64,000 nucleotides of DNA from Martinezella rhizogenes. GTDB taxonomy: Bacteria > Pseudomonadota > Alphaproteobacteria > Rhizobiales > Rhizobiaceae. Made by a program: the position numbers and the translations under genes. Shown one piece after another: positions 7,753 to 16,560 of this stretch (positions are counted from its first letter, which is position 1; each line of letters opens with the position of its first letter). Location: positions 372,001-436,000 of the forward strand of contig NZ_JUHG01000011.1 of the NCBI RefSeq assembly GCF_000799715.1. Direction: 5' to 3'. Under the pieces are notes generated by a model. It searched no databases. It saw only the letters and a list, made by a program, of their open reading frames with translations, and was not told the DNA's origin.

Positions 7753-10616
7753 TGAGTACACCGACCGAATTCACCTTCACCGACTACCAGCCCTACGATT
7801 TCGCCAATCGGCGCCATATCGGCCCGTCTCCCTCAGAGATGGCCGACATGCTGAAGGTGATCGGTTACGGTAGTCTCGACAAGCTGATCGATGCGACACT
7901 GCCGCCCTCCATCCGTCAGAAGGCGCCGCTCGTTTGGGGCGCGCCGATGACGGAGCGCGAGGCGCTCGACAAGCTGCGCGAGACCGCCAACAAGAACAAG
8001 GTGCTCGTCTCGCTGATCGGCCAGGGCTATTACGGCACGATCACACCGCCGGTCATCCAGCGCACCATTCTGGAAAATCCCGCCTGGTACACCGCCTATA
8101 CGCCCTATCAGCCGGAAATCAGCCAGGGCCGTCTTGAGGCGCTGCTGAACTACCAGACGATGATCTGCGACCTCACCGGCCTCGATGTCGCCAACGCCTC
8201 GCTGCTCGATGAAGCAACCGCCGCCGCCGAAGGCATGGCGATGGCTGAGCGAGTGGCGAAATCCAAGGCCAAGGCTTTCTTCGTCGATGCCGATTGCCAC
8301 CCGCAGACCATCGCGCTGATCAGGACCCGCGCAGAGCCGCTCGGCTGGACGGTCATCGTCGGTAATCCTTTCACCGATCTCGATCCGGTCGACGTCTTCG
8401 GCGCGATCTTCCAGTATCCGGGCACGCACGGTCACATCCATGATTTCACCGGGCTGATCTCAAGGTTGCATCAGACCGGCGCCATCGCCGTCGTTGCCGC
8501 CGATCCATTGGCGTTGACGCTGCTGAAGTCGCCCGGCGAGATGGGTGCGGATATTGCCATCGGCTGCTCGCAGCGCTTCGGCGTGCCGGTCGGCTATGGC
8601 GGTCCGCACGCGGCCTATATGGCCGTCAAGGACATCTACAAGCGCTCCATGCCGGGCCGACTGGTCGGTGTTTCGGTCGATGCTCGCGGCAACCGCGCCT
8701 ATCGCCTGTCATTGCAGACCCGCGAACAGCATATCCGCCGCGAAAAGGCGACATCGAACATCTGCACCGCGCAGGTACTTCTCGCTGTCATGGCCTCGAT
8801 GTATGCCGTCTTCCACGGCCCGCAGGGCATCAAGGCAATCGCCCAGCAGGTGCACCAGAAGGCCGTGTTGATGGCCAAGGGGCTGGAAAAGCTCGGCTAC
8901 ACCATCGAGCAGGAGACCTTCTTCGACACCATTACCGTCGAGGTCGGCCATATGCAGGGCCTGATCATGCGCGCCGCCGTTGCCGAAGGCGTCAACCTGC
9001 GCAAGGTCGGCGAAACGAAAATCGGCATGAGTCTTGACGAGCGTACCCGTCCGGCAACGCTGGAAGCTGTCTGGCGCGCTTTCGGCGGCAATTTCCGCCT
9101 CGCCGATTTCGAGCCCGGCTATCGCCTGCCGAAGACCCTGCTGCGCACCAGCGAATATCTGACGCATCCAATTTTCCACATGAACCGTGCCGAAAGCGAG
9201 ATGACCCGCTATATCCGCCGGCTCTCGGACCGCGATCTGGCGCTCGATCGTTCGATGATCCCGCTCGGCTCCTGCACGATGAAACTTAATGCAACAGCTG
9301 AGATGTTGCCGATAAGTTGGCCTGAATTCTCGGATATTCATCCTTTCGTACCGGCCGACCAGGCGCTCGGTTATCGCGAGATGATCGATGATCTGACGGA
9401 AAAGCTCTGCGCAGTCACCGGCTACGACGCCTTCTCCATGCAGCCCAATTCCGGTGCGCAAGGGGAATATGCCGGCCTGCTGACCATCCGCAACTACCAT
9501 ATCGCCAATGGCGAAGGTCACCGCGATATCTGCCTGATCCCGACCTCGGCGCATGGCACCAACCCGGCCTCCGCGCAGATGGCTGGCATGAAGGTGGTGA
9601 TCGTCAAGGTCAGCGATGACGGCGACATCGACATGGCCGATTTCCGCGCCAAGGCCGAGCAATATGCGGCTAACCTCTCCTGCTGCATGATCACCTATCC
9701 GTCGACGCATGGCGTCTTCGAGGAAACGGTGAAGGAGATCTGCGATCTCGTGCACAAGCATGGCGGCCAAGTCTATCTCGACGGCGCTAACATGAATGCC
9801 ATGGTCGGTCTCTCGCGGCCCGGCGACATCGGTTCCGACGTCAGCCATCTGAATTTGCACAAGACCTTCTGCATCCCGCATGGCGGCGGCGGTCCCGGCA
9901 TGGGGCCGATCGGCGTCAAGGCGCATCTGGCGGAACATCTGCCCGGCCACCCGCAAACGGACGGCCGCCCCGGCGCGGTATCGGCAGCAGCCTTCGGCTC
10001 GGCGTCGATCCTGCCGATCTCCTGGAGCTATTGCCTGATGATGGGCGGCGAAGGGCTGACGCAGGCGACCAAAGTCGCAATCCTCAACGCCAACTACATC
10101 GCGGCGCGGCTAAAGGGCGCCTACGACGTGCTCTACAAGTCCAAGACCGGGCGCGTGGCGCATGAATGCATCATCGATACGCGCCCGCTGGTCGACAGCG
10201 CCGGCGTCACCGTCGATGACGTCGCCAAGCGCCTGATCGATTGCGGCTTCCATGCCCCGACCATGAGCTGGCCGGTCGCCGGCACGCTGATGATCGAGCC
10301 GACCGAATCGGAAACCAAGGCTGAGCTCGACCGCTTCTGCGAGGCAATGTTGGCGATCCGAGAGGAAGCCCGCGCCATCGAAGAGGGCCGGATGGACAAG
10401 ACCGACAACCCACTGAAAAACGCGCCGCACACGGTCGAGGACCTCGTCGGCGAGTGGAACCGGCCCTATTCCCGTGAACAGGCCTGCTTCCCGCCAGGCG
10501 CCTTTAGGGTCGACAAATACTGGTCGCCGGTCAACCGCGTCGACAATGTCTACGGCGACCGCAACCTGATCTGTACCTGCCCGCCGGTCGAGGATTACGC
10601 TGAAGCCGCGGAGTAA
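7752..10616 (+). CDS. gcvP: glycine dehydrogenase (decarboxylating), single-chain P protein
   Basis: This 954-residue PLP enzyme decarboxylates glycine and loads the aminomethyl group on GcvH. It is the fused, full-length form rather than the split GcvPA/GcvPB type. The N-half begins [18 protein letters not shown] and carries [20 protein letters not shown]. The C-half carries [25 protein letters not shown] and the PLP lysine in [18 protein letters not shown] near residue 700. It is the last gene of the riboswitch-controlled operon and is followed by a strong terminator at 10697. Length and motifs fit a functional enzyme. Confidence 0.97.
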   Translation: MSTPTEFTFTDYQPYDFANRRHIGPSPSEMADMLKVIGYGSLDKLIDATLPPSIRQKAPLVWGAPMTEREALDKLRETANKNKVLVSLIGQGYYGTITPPVIQRTILENPAWYTAYTPYQPEISQGRLEALLNYQTMICDLTGLDVANASLLDEATAAAEGMAMAERVAKSKAKAFFVDADCHPQTIALIRTRAEPLGWTVIVGNPFTDLDPVDVFGAIFQYPGTHGHIHDFTGLISRLHQTGAIAVVAADPLALTLLKSPGEMGADIAIGCSQRFGVPVGYGGPHAAYMAVKDIYKRSMPGRLVGVSVDARGNRAYRLSLQTREQHIRREKATSNICTAQVLLAVMASMYAVFHGPQGIKAIAQQVHQKAVLMAKGLEKLGYTIEQETFFDTITVEVGHMQGLIMRAAVAEGVNLRKVGETKIGMSLDERTRPATLEAVWRAFGGNFRLADFEPGYRLPKTLLRTSEYLTHPIFHMNRAESEMTRYIRRLSDRDLALDRSMIPLGSCTMKLNATAEMLPISWPEFSDIHPFVPADQALGYREMIDDLTEKLCAVTGYDAFSMQPNSGAQGEYAGLLTIRNYHIANGEGHRDICLIPTSAHGTNPASAQMAGMKVVIVKVSDDGDIDMADFRAKAEQYAANLSCCMITYPSTHGVFEETVKEICDLVHKHGGQVYLDGANMNAMVGLSRPGDIGSDVSHLNLHKTFCIPHGGGGPGMGPIGVKAHLAEHLPGHPQTDGRPGAVSAAAFGSASILPISWSYCLMMGGEGLTQATKVAILNANYIAARLKGAYDVLYKSKTGRVAHECIIDTRPLVDSAGVTVDDVAKRLIDCGFHAPTMSWPVAGTLMIEPTESETKAELDRFCEAMLAIREEARAIEEGRMDKTDNPLKNAPHTVEDLVGEWNRPYSREQACFPPGAFRVDKYWSPVNRVDNVYGDRNLICTCPPVEDYAEAAE

Positions 10617-10696
10617 GGTATTTCCGAAAAAGTGAAGCGGTTCAGCCGCTTCGCTCCTGCCCGACATAAATCTATCGTGAAAAATGTCTATGACTG

Positions 10697-10731
10697 CGCC
10701 GCGTGTCCGATCGGACACGCGGCGTTTTTTT
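10697..10731 (+). terminator. rho-independent terminator of the gcv operon
   Basis: A perfect 14-bp inverted repeat without spacer (CGCCGCGTGTCCGA then TCGGACACGCGGCG, 10697-10724) is followed by seven T. It lies 80 bp after gcvP. The same palindrome core (GCCGCGYGTCC...GGACRCGC) recurs at 36411-36433, so it may come from a dispersed repeat family recruited as a terminator. Confidence 0.85.
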
Positions 10732-10847
10732 GATAGCTCAAAATGATAGCCTGGGAGGTCAGCTATCACACCGCTTTTTAGCCGTGCGACAGCGCAAGAG
10801 CCAAGCCGCGCTCATTCGTGACCGGCTTATACGGAAAGGCATATAAA

Positions 10848-11114
10848 ATGGATCAGCAAACACCAGCCGGCATGGACGCCATCGACGGCCATATTGCAGC
10901 CGCCTTCGAGACAGCCGATCCCTCTTCCATCGCCAAGGCGCTTGGCGAACTGGCGCGCACGCGAAACATGAGCAAGCTTGCCAAAGATGTCGGCATGAAC
11001 CGCTCGGCGCTCTACCGCGCCCTCAGCGGCGAAGGAAATCCGGAATTCGCGACGATCCTGAAAGTCGTCAAGGCGCTCGGCCTCAAGCTGACGCCGGTGC
11101 CGGCTGCCCATTGA
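10848..11114 (+). CDS. orphan HTH antitoxin-like protein (HI1420/HigA-type)
   Basis: This 88-residue DNA-binding protein resembles the 'putative addiction module antidote' family. It has a short N-terminal region, then AIAKALGELARTRNMSKLAKDVGMNRSALYRALSGEGNPEFATILKVVKALGLKL (quoted here as the pieces GELARTRNMSKLAKDVGM, RSALYRALSG and ATILKVVKALGLKL), an XRE-like helix-turn-helix. In this family the toxin is a RelE/HigB-type gene directly upstream. Here only 230 bp separate the gene from gcvP, and I see no intact toxin. I prefer ATG 10848 with GGAAAGG upstream; GTG 10818 is an alternative. It could equally be a stand-alone regulator. Confidence 0.7.
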   Translation: MDQQTPAGMDAIDGHIAAAFETADPSSIAKALGELARTRNMSKLAKDVGMNRSALYRALSGEGNPEFATILKVVKALGLKLTPVPAAH

Positions 11115-11142
11115 GAATCTGCAATACCAATGCCGCGCATCG

Positions 11143-11835
11143 CTAGCCGATTAACTCTTCAAGTACGAGGAGCACCAGAAAGCCCGCGAAGAACATCGCC
11201 GTCACCCAGGGGCGATCGGGTGTTTCATGGGCTTCGATCAGCAGTTCCTCGGTGACGAGATAGAGCAGCGCAATCAGGCCGAACGAGAAGAATCCGGTCA
11301 AGATGGGGCCGGGCAGCAACGCCACTGGCGTCCCAAGCAAAGCGCCGATCGGCAGCAAAAGCGTAAGCGCCGCTGTGACTGCGACAATCCTTGCGCGGGA
11401 GCGGACGCTCTCGCCAAGCTCGTTCGCCACGGTCAAGCCAAGGAACAGCACCTCGATCGTCAGGGCGATCGTCAGCAGCAAACCGACCTTCGGGCCAGCC
11501 GCAAAGCCAATTCCGAGCACCAGGCCGTCGATCAGGATATCGATGCCGATCGCCGCCAGGAGACCGGCCGGCCCTTTGGCCCAATTCTCCAATTGTTTGA
11601 CCAGCAGCATGGTGGCTACGCCGATCGCACCGCCAATCACTGTCGCCCAGGGCGAGCCTCGATCCATGACGTCGGGAAGGATTTCTCCGGCTGCCGCCGC
11701 GAACACGACCCCGGCGGCAAAATGCTGGATCGCGCTGACAAGAGTAGGCCCTGGCCGCGTGTTCACCGCAACCACGGAGCCAACGATAGCGGCCGTTGCC
11801 GGGATTAACGTGTAAACCCAAGCTGAAGCCGCCAT
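11143..11835 (-). CDS. ZIP family metal (zinc/divalent cation) transporter
   Basis: This 230-residue integral membrane protein has about seven or eight hydrophobic segments. Its second and fourth helices carry ZIP-type features: QHFAAGVVFAAAAGEILPD near residue 37, and IGIDILIDGLVLGIGFAAG near residue 97 where the metal-binding positions lie. A further acidic position occurs in EELLIEAHETPD. ZIP proteins bring zinc, iron or manganese into the cytoplasm. The usual HxxxE of helix 5 is not obvious here (the acidic ILIDGL replaces it), so substrate and direction are uncertain. AGAGGGAC precedes the ATG at 11835. It stands alone, convergent with the antitoxin-like gene. Confidence 0.75.
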   Translation of the reverse strand: MAASAWVYTLIPATAAIVGSVVAVNTRPGPTLVSAIQHFAAGVVFAAAAGEILPDVMDRGSPWATVIGGAIGVATMLLVKQLENWAKGPAGLLAAIGIDILIDGLVLGIGFAAGPKVGLLLTIALTIEVLFLGLTVANELGESVRSRARIVAVTAALTLLLPIGALLGTPVALLPGPILTGFFSFGLIALLYLVTEELLIEAHETPDRPWVTAMFFAGFLVLLVLEELIG

Positions 11836-11955
11836 AAAGTCCCTCTATTGCTCGCCTTTATCCAGTTGTGTCGGCTAGCCGACGAGACGGCGGAGAAAAA
11901 CCAGAATATCGGTCAAAGCACGAAACGCCCAAAGTGAATTGTAGCGAAATTGGCG

Positions 11956-12345
11956 TCAAGCGGCCGGAGCAGCCTGCCGCTGTGCTGCCAGGACAGCCAG
12001 ATCAGCCGGCTTCAGCTCGACGGATTCGCCACAGCCGCAGGCCGATGTCTGGTTCGGATTGGTGAAGGTGAAGCCGGAGCGCAGCGTCGTGGTCTCAAAG
12101 CCCATCTGGGTGCCAAGCAGATATAGCACGGCCGACGGCTCGACCCAGACCTTGGCGCCGTCATGCTCGATCAGGTCGTCCTTGGCATTCGGCTCGGTCA
12201 CCATATCGATGGTATATTCCATCCCGGCGCAGCCGCCCTTCTTGATGCCGACGCGAACGCCCTTGGCATCGGGACCGGAATTCTCGACGATCGCCTTGAC
12301 GCGCGCTGCGGCGGTCTCGGTCATGGTCATTACAGCAAAGCCCAT
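11956..12345 (-). CDS. sufA: SufA-type iron-sulfur cluster carrier
   Basis: This 129-residue A-type carrier accepts clusters from the SufBCD scaffold and hands them to target apoproteins. All three cluster-ligand cysteines are present: one in KKGGCAGMEY and two in SACGCGES near the C-terminus, as in HesB/SufA/IscA. The C-terminus has an extra alanine-rich tail (LAVLAAQRQAAPAA). I chose the ATG at 12345 because GGAG lies nine bases upstream; the longer frame from 12366 would absorb that site. It is the last gene of the suf operon, 76 bp after sufT. Confidence 0.92.
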   Translation of the reverse strand: MGFAVMTMTETAAARVKAIVENSGPDAKGVRVGIKKGGCAGMEYTIDMVTEPNAKDDLIEHDGAKVWVEPSAVLYLLGTQMGFETTTLRSGFTFTNPNQTSACGCGESVELKPADLAVLAAQRQAAPAA

Positions 12346-12421
12346 GGGCCTATTCTCCTTCCACAACCGGGGTCAAGATCCGGTGCTTCGAGTCTTAATG
12401 TAAAGCGAGCGGCTTAAAGCT

Positions 12422-12802
12422 TCAATACCAGCCGATCGCCACCTGCGCTTCTTCCGACATGCGGTCCGCCGACCACGGCGGGTCGAAGGTCATGCTGACC
12501 TCGACGCCCGATACACCTTCGACGGCGCCGACGGCGTTTTCGACCCAGCCCGGCATCTCGCCGGCAACGGGGCATCCCGGTGCAGTCAACGTCATGACGA
12601 TCTTCACCATGCGGTCGTCTTCGATGTCGATCTTGTAGATCAGGCCGAGTTCGAAGATGTCGGCGGGAATTTCAGGGTCATAGACCGTTTTCAGCGCGCT
12701 GATGACGTCATCGCTGAGACGAGCCAGCTCTTCCTCTGGAATGCTCGAATGCACAATGCCTTCGCGCACGTCGATCTTCTGTTCGCTTTCGTCAAGTGAC
12801 AT
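12422..12802 (-). CDS. sufT: SufT/MIP18-type (DUF59) Fe-S maturation protein
   Basis: This 126-residue DUF59 protein shows the family core VISALKTVYDPEIPADIFELGLIY (residues about 31-54, here in two pieces, ALKTVYDPEIP and IFELGLIYKI), then MTLTAPGCPVAGEMP with the conserved cysteine, and a DPPWSADRMSEEA C-terminus. Bacterial relatives assist Fe-S cluster maturation of particular targets, and rhizobial suf operons carry this gene as 'sufX'. The N-terminus (about 25 residues, MSLDESEQKIDVREGI) is acidic and less conserved. A near-perfect AAGGAGG lies seven bases before the ATG at 12802. It starts 12 bp after sufS, within the operon. Confidence 0.92.
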   Translation of the reverse strand: MSLDESEQKIDVREGIVHSSIPEEELARLSDDVISALKTVYDPEIPADIFELGLIYKIDIEDDRMVKIVMTLTAPGCPVAGEMPGWVENAVGAVEGVSGVEVSMTFDPPWSADRMSEEAQVAIGWY

Positions 12803-12813
12803 CGCGTGCCTCC

Positions 12814-14061
12814 TTAGGCAAAGAATTTGCGCGCATATTCCAGCGCATCAGCCAGGGCGTCTACCTCGGCTCGGGTATTGTACATGCCGAACGATGCTCG
12901 GCATGTGGAGGTGACGCCGAAGCGTTTCAAGAGCGGCTGGGCGCAATGCGTGCCCGCCCGCACCGCAACACCCTGACGATCGATCACCATCGACACGTCG
13001 TGAGCGTGGATGCCGGCGAGTTCAAAGGAGAATATACCACCTTTACCGGGCGCCGTGCCGAAAACCCGCAGCGAATTGATGTCTCTGAGCCGTTCCGCCG
13101 CATAAGCCGAAAGATCGGCTTCGTGCCGGGCAATCGCCTCACGGCCGACGCTCTCCATATAATCGAGCGCATAGCCGAGCCCGATCGCCTGGACGATCGG
13201 CGGCGTGCCGGCCTCGAAACGATGCGGCGGGTCGTTGTAGGTGACATTCTCCTCGGTGACGTCGAAGATCATCTCGCCACCGCCCTGGAACGGCCGCATC
13301 TCGGCAAGCCTGTCCTTCTTGCCGTAGAGCACGCCGATCCCCGAGGGACCATAGAGCTTGTGGCCGGTCATGACGTACCAGTCGCAATCGATATCCTGCA
13401 CGTCGACGGGCATATGCACCGCCCCCTGCGAACCGTCGATCAACACCGGGATGCCACGCTCATGCGCGATGCGGCAGATTTCCTTGACCGGAACGACGGT
13501 GCCGAGCGCATTCGACATATGGGTAATGGCGACGAGCTTGGTGCGTTCCGTCAGGCTCTTTTCGAAATCCTCGATATGGAACGCCCCCTCGTCATCGACC
13601 GGCACCCAGACCAGCTTGGCGCCCTGCCGTTCTCGAATGAAATGCCAGGGCACGATGTTGGAGTGATGCTCCAGGATCGAGATGACGATCTCGTCGCCCT
13701 CGCCGATCTTCGGCATGCCCCAGCCATAGGAGACCGTATTGATCGCCTCGGTCGAGTTCTTGGTAAAGACGATATTGTCCACCGAGGGCGCATTCAGGAA
13801 GCGGCGCACCTTTTCGCGCGCAGCTTCATAGGCCTCGGTGGCGGCATTGGAGAGGAAGTGCAGGCCGCGATGCACGTTGGCATATTCGCTCGAATAGGCA
13901 TGCGATATGGCATCGATCACGACCTGCGGCTTCTGCGCCGATGCGCCGTTGTCGAGATAGACCAGCGGCTTGCCGTGAACGGTCGTCGACAGGATCGGAA
14001 AATCCCGGCGGATCGCTTCGACGTCATAGGCGGTGGCTGGTACGATCTTGTCCACGAGCAT
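12814..14061 (-). CDS. sufS: cysteine desulfurase SufS (class II)
   Basis: This PLP-dependent desulfurase is 415 residues from the ATG at 14061. It takes sulfur from cysteine for SufBCD. Signatures are DFPILSTTVHGKPLVYLDNGASAQKP at the N-terminus (shown as pieces DFPILST and YLDNGASAQKP), NVHRGLHFLSNAAT, ITHMSNALGTVVP, the PLP lysine in MTGHKLYGPSGIGVLYG, and the class-II cysteine loop VRAGTHCAQPLL near residue 360. A TTG at 14073 is an alternative start that would abut the sufD stop. It sits between sufD and sufT. No SufE gene is in the window, so its sulfur acceptor is encoded elsewhere. Confidence 0.95.
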   Translation of the reverse strand: MLVDKIVPATAYDVEAIRRDFPILSTTVHGKPLVYLDNGASAQKPQVVIDAISHAYSSEYANVHRGLHFLSNAATEAYEAAREKVRRFLNAPSVDNIVFTKNSTEAINTVSYGWGMPKIGEGDEIVISILEHHSNIVPWHFIRERQGAKLVWVPVDDEGAFHIEDFEKSLTERTKLVAITHMSNALGTVVPVKEICRIAHERGIPVLIDGSQGAVHMPVDVQDIDCDWYVMTGHKLYGPSGIGVLYGKKDRLAEMRPFQGGGEMIFDVTEENVTYNDPPHRFEAGTPPIVQAIGLGYALDYMESVGREAIARHEADLSAYAAERLRDINSLRVFGTAPGKGGIFSFELAGIHAHDVSMVIDRQGVAVRAGTHCAQPLLKRFGVTSTCRASFGMYNTRAEVDALADALEYARKFFA

Positions 14062-14073
14062 TGCTCCAATCAA

Positions 14074-15348
14074 TCAGGCGTGCTTTTCGAGCCAGGCAGA
14101 GATAACGCCTTCCAGCGCCTCGACCAGGGCTTCGTCTTCCAGCTCTTCGACAATTTCGGCAACGAAGGCATTGACTAGCATGGCGCGGGCCTTGTTCCTC
14201 GGGATGCCGCGCGCCATCAGGTAGTAGAGATGGTTGCTGTCGATATCGGCAACAGTGGCACCATGGCCGCACTGAACGTCGTCGGCGAAGATTTCGAGCT
14301 CCGGCTTGACGGAGAACTCGGCATCGTCGGACATCAGCAGCGTGTTGCAGGCCATTTTGGCGTCGGTCTTCTGTGCATCCGGTGCGACGCGGATCATGCC
14401 CTGGAAGACGCCGCGAGCGCGGTCGAACACCACGTTGCGGACGATCTCCGTCGAGCTGGTGTGCGGCACGTCATGGCCGAGCACCATCGTCACATCGGTA
14501 TGCGTGTCGCCGCCGAGCAGGTTGACGCCGCGCAGCGAGAGATCAGCGCCCTCGCCTGAGACCTTGATATACAGCTCCTGACGCACCAGCTTGCCGCCGG
14601 CGTTGATCACGAACAGCTTCAGCTTGGCGTCCTGACCGAGGTCCACGCGGATCTGGCCGAGATGCGTGTCTTCGGAACCCTGTTCCTGCAGGATGATCCA
14701 TGTCACCTCGGCGCCCTTGCCGACCTTGATGTCACTGATCGAGGACACCAGCGCCACAGCGCCCGGAACAGCCTCGTGACGTTCGATCACGGTTGCCTTG
14801 GTGTCAGCACCGAACGTAACAGGCAGACGGCTATGAATCTGTCCACCGGCATGGATGAACTGGATTTCCAGCGGTGCATCGAGTTCGGTGCCGTCGGGAA
14901 ATTCGATGACATAGCCATCACGCACGAAGCTGGCATTGATGCGGCTGATAGCGTCATCCTTGCCGAGCGCTTCCAGGCCGGCAGCGGCCGTGCCGTTGGT
15001 CAGGCTGTCGACATAACGGCTGACAATCAGTCCATCGACCGAGGTCTTGCCGACCGCATGACCCTGCAGAACCGAAAGAACGGCCGAACCGGCTGCGGTT
15101 GGAGACAGTGGTTCAACACTGCCAGTCCCGAGATCGGTCGGAACCGTGCGCAGCAGGTTCTTGAAATCGGTATAGTGCCAAGCTTCGACGCGCCGCGTCG
15201 GCAGGCCGGCGGTCTTGAGATCATCGAGCAGGCGGTCGCGGACGGCGAAGACTTCGCCGTCACCCGGCAAATCGCCCAGCTGGTTGTTGTAAGCCTCGAT
15301 CAACGCGGTCTCCGCGGCAGTCAGGCGGTTCGTCGTCTGAACGTTCAT
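14074..15348 (-). CDS. sufD: Fe-S cluster assembly protein SufD
   Basis: SufD (424 residues) pairs with SufB and the SufC ATPase as the cluster-building scaffold. The first half is the variable SufD N-domain (LPTRRVEAWHYTDFKNLLRT is the conserved motif near residue 50). The second half is the right-handed beta-helix, ending in QCGHGATVADIDSNHLYYLMARGIPRNKA and a short helical C-terminus ending SAWLEKHA. AAGGAT precedes the ATG at 15348, and the frame upstream of it belongs to the sufC end region. The gap to sufC is 22 bp. It fits the usual family length. Confidence 0.95.
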   Translation of the reverse strand: MNVQTTNRLTAAETALIEAYNNQLGDLPGDGEVFAVRDRLLDDLKTAGLPTRRVEAWHYTDFKNLLRTVPTDLGTGSVEPLSPTAAGSAVLSVLQGHAVGKTSVDGLIVSRYVDSLTNGTAAAGLEALGKDDAISRINASFVRDGYVIEFPDGTELDAPLEIQFIHAGGQIHSRLPVTFGADTKATVIERHEAVPGAVALVSSISDIKVGKGAEVTWIILQEQGSEDTHLGQIRVDLGQDAKLKLFVINAGGKLVRQELYIKVSGEGADLSLRGVNLLGGDTHTDVTMVLGHDVPHTSSTEIVRNVVFDRARGVFQGMIRVAPDAQKTDAKMACNTLLMSDDAEFSVKPELEIFADDVQCGHGATVADIDSNHLYYLMARGIPRNKARAMLVNAFVAEIVEELEDEALVEALEGVISAWLEKHA

Positions 15349-15370
15349 CGACGTATCCTTTCCGCCCCGA

Positions 15371-16126
15371 TCAGGCCGCAGCCCCGATGATGTCGGCATA
15401 GCCGTTGGCTTCGAGTTCGTGCGCAAGCGTCTTGTCGCCGGACTTGATTACCTGGCCCTTGTAGAGGACGTGAACGGTGTCCGGAACGATGTAGTCGAGC
15501 AGGCGCTGATAGTGAGTGATGACAATCACGGCGCGGTCTGGCGAACGCAGGGCGTTGACGCCGTCGGCGACGATCTTCAACGCGTCGATGTCGAGACCGG
15601 AGTCGGTTTCATCAAGCACGCAAAGCTGCGGCTCCAGCAATGCCATCTGCAAGATCTCGGCGCGCTTCTTCTCGCCGCCGGAGAAACCAACGTTCAGCGG
15701 CCGCTTCAGCATCTCGGTGTTGATCTGCAGCTTGCCAGCGGCTTCCTTGACGCGACGCATGAAGTCCGGCGTCGTCAGTTCAACCTCGCCGCGCGCCTTG
15801 CGCTGCTCGTTCATTGCCACCTTCAGGAACTGCATGGTGGCAACGCCCGGAATTTCGACCGGGTACTGGAAGGCGAGGAAGATACCCTTGGCGGCGCGCT
15901 CGGCAGCATCAAGCTCGAGAATGCTCTCGCCATTGTAAAGGATCTCGCCCTCCGTCACTTCATAGTCGTCGCGACCGGCAAGGATATAGGAGAGCGTCGA
16001 CTTGCCGGAGCCGTTCGGGCCCATGATGGCGGCAACTTCGCCGGCCTTCACCGTCAGGTTCAGACCACGGATGATCTCGGTGCCATCTTCGGCGATGCGG
16101 GCATGCAGGTTCTTGATTTCAAGCAT
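15371..16126 (-). CDS. sufC: Fe-S assembly ATPase SufC
   Basis: This 251-residue ABC-type ATPase drives conformational change in SufBCD. It has Walker A IMGPNGSGKSTLSYIL, Q-loop LAFQYPVEIPGV, signature NVGFSGGEKKRAEILQ, Walker B CVLDETDSGLDIDA (with the Suf-typical DETDSGLD) and the switch histidine in VIVITHYQRLL. It is cytosolic and lacks a transmembrane partner. ATG 16126 is preceded by AAGGAAA; an upstream in-frame ATG at 16141 would lie before that site. It is separated from the small orf at 16192 by 65 bp, the loosest junction in the middle of the operon. Confidence 0.97.
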   Translation of the reverse strand: MLEIKNLHARIAEDGTEIIRGLNLTVKAGEVAAIMGPNGSGKSTLSYILAGRDDYEVTEGEILYNGESILELDAAERAAKGIFLAFQYPVEIPGVATMQFLKVAMNEQRKARGEVELTTPDFMRRVKEAAGKLQINTEMLKRPLNVGFSGGEKKRAEILQMALLEPQLCVLDETDSGLDIDALKIVADGVNALRSPDRAVIVITHYQRLLDYIVPDTVHVLYKGQVIKSGDKTLAHELEANGYADIIGAAA

Positions 16127-16191
16127 ATTCGTTTCCTTCATCCCACCCTTGGCGATTGGTTATCGAACCAACGGTGCTTGTCTCTATAGGT

Positions 16192-16560
16192 TTAGCGGTC
16201 GTCTGCCGGCATGAAGCTCTGCGTTACAACAATCGCGCCAATGATATTGCGATTGAATTCGTCGAGTTCTTCCGCTGGCACCCAAAGCTCTTCATGTTCC
16301 CGTCCGCCAACGATCTTGCGTTCAAAACGCGATGCATAAGCGGCATTTACATCAAAACGTGTCACGTAACCGCGCTGTGATCCGACCTTGGTATTCCAGT
16401 CTCTTGCAATCTGAGCTGCGTAACCTTCGTTCGTCACAGGGTAGAAAATCGGCTGATCCGGAAGTCGCGGTGGAAAGGCTTTCCAGCCGCTCTCTTCGAT
16501 CAGCTTCAACTCTTCAAGTCCAACTGGACGGAAAAGTGTGACTGTTTCTACTGCCACCAT
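16192..16560 (-). CDS. small uncharacterised protein inside the suf operon (labelled 'ADP-ribosylation/crystallin J1' in some rhizobia)
   Basis: This 122-residue soluble protein has no signal peptide and no cysteine. Conserved-looking blocks are TLFRPVGLEELKLIEESGW, AFPPRLPDQPIFYPV, YAAQIARDWNTK, RGYVTRFDVN and GGREHEELWVPAEELDEFN. I recall homologues labelled 'ADP-ribosylation/crystallin J1' by automatic annotation, but I see no ADP-ribosyl-hydrolase or transferase signature, so that name should not be trusted. Its ATG overlaps the sufB stop by one base (TAATG), so it is translationally coupled to SufB. That suggests a role with SufB or regulation of Fe-S assembly, which is inference only. 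The function is unknown. Confidence 0.8.
   Translation of the reverse strand: MVAVETVTLFRPVGLEELKLIEESGWKAFPPRLPDQPIFYPVTNEGYAAQIARDWNTKVGSQRGYVTRFDVNAAYASRFERKIVGGREHEELWVPAEELDEFNRNIIGAIVVTQSFMPADDR

Noticed and set aside
10110..10769. A 219-codon minus-strand frame spanning the gcvP end and terminator
   Set aside because: It runs through the perfect terminator palindrome and is antisense to the conserved GcvP C-terminus.
12796..14178. A 460-codon frame on the plus strand
   Set aside because: It is antisense to sufS, which has intact motifs throughout.
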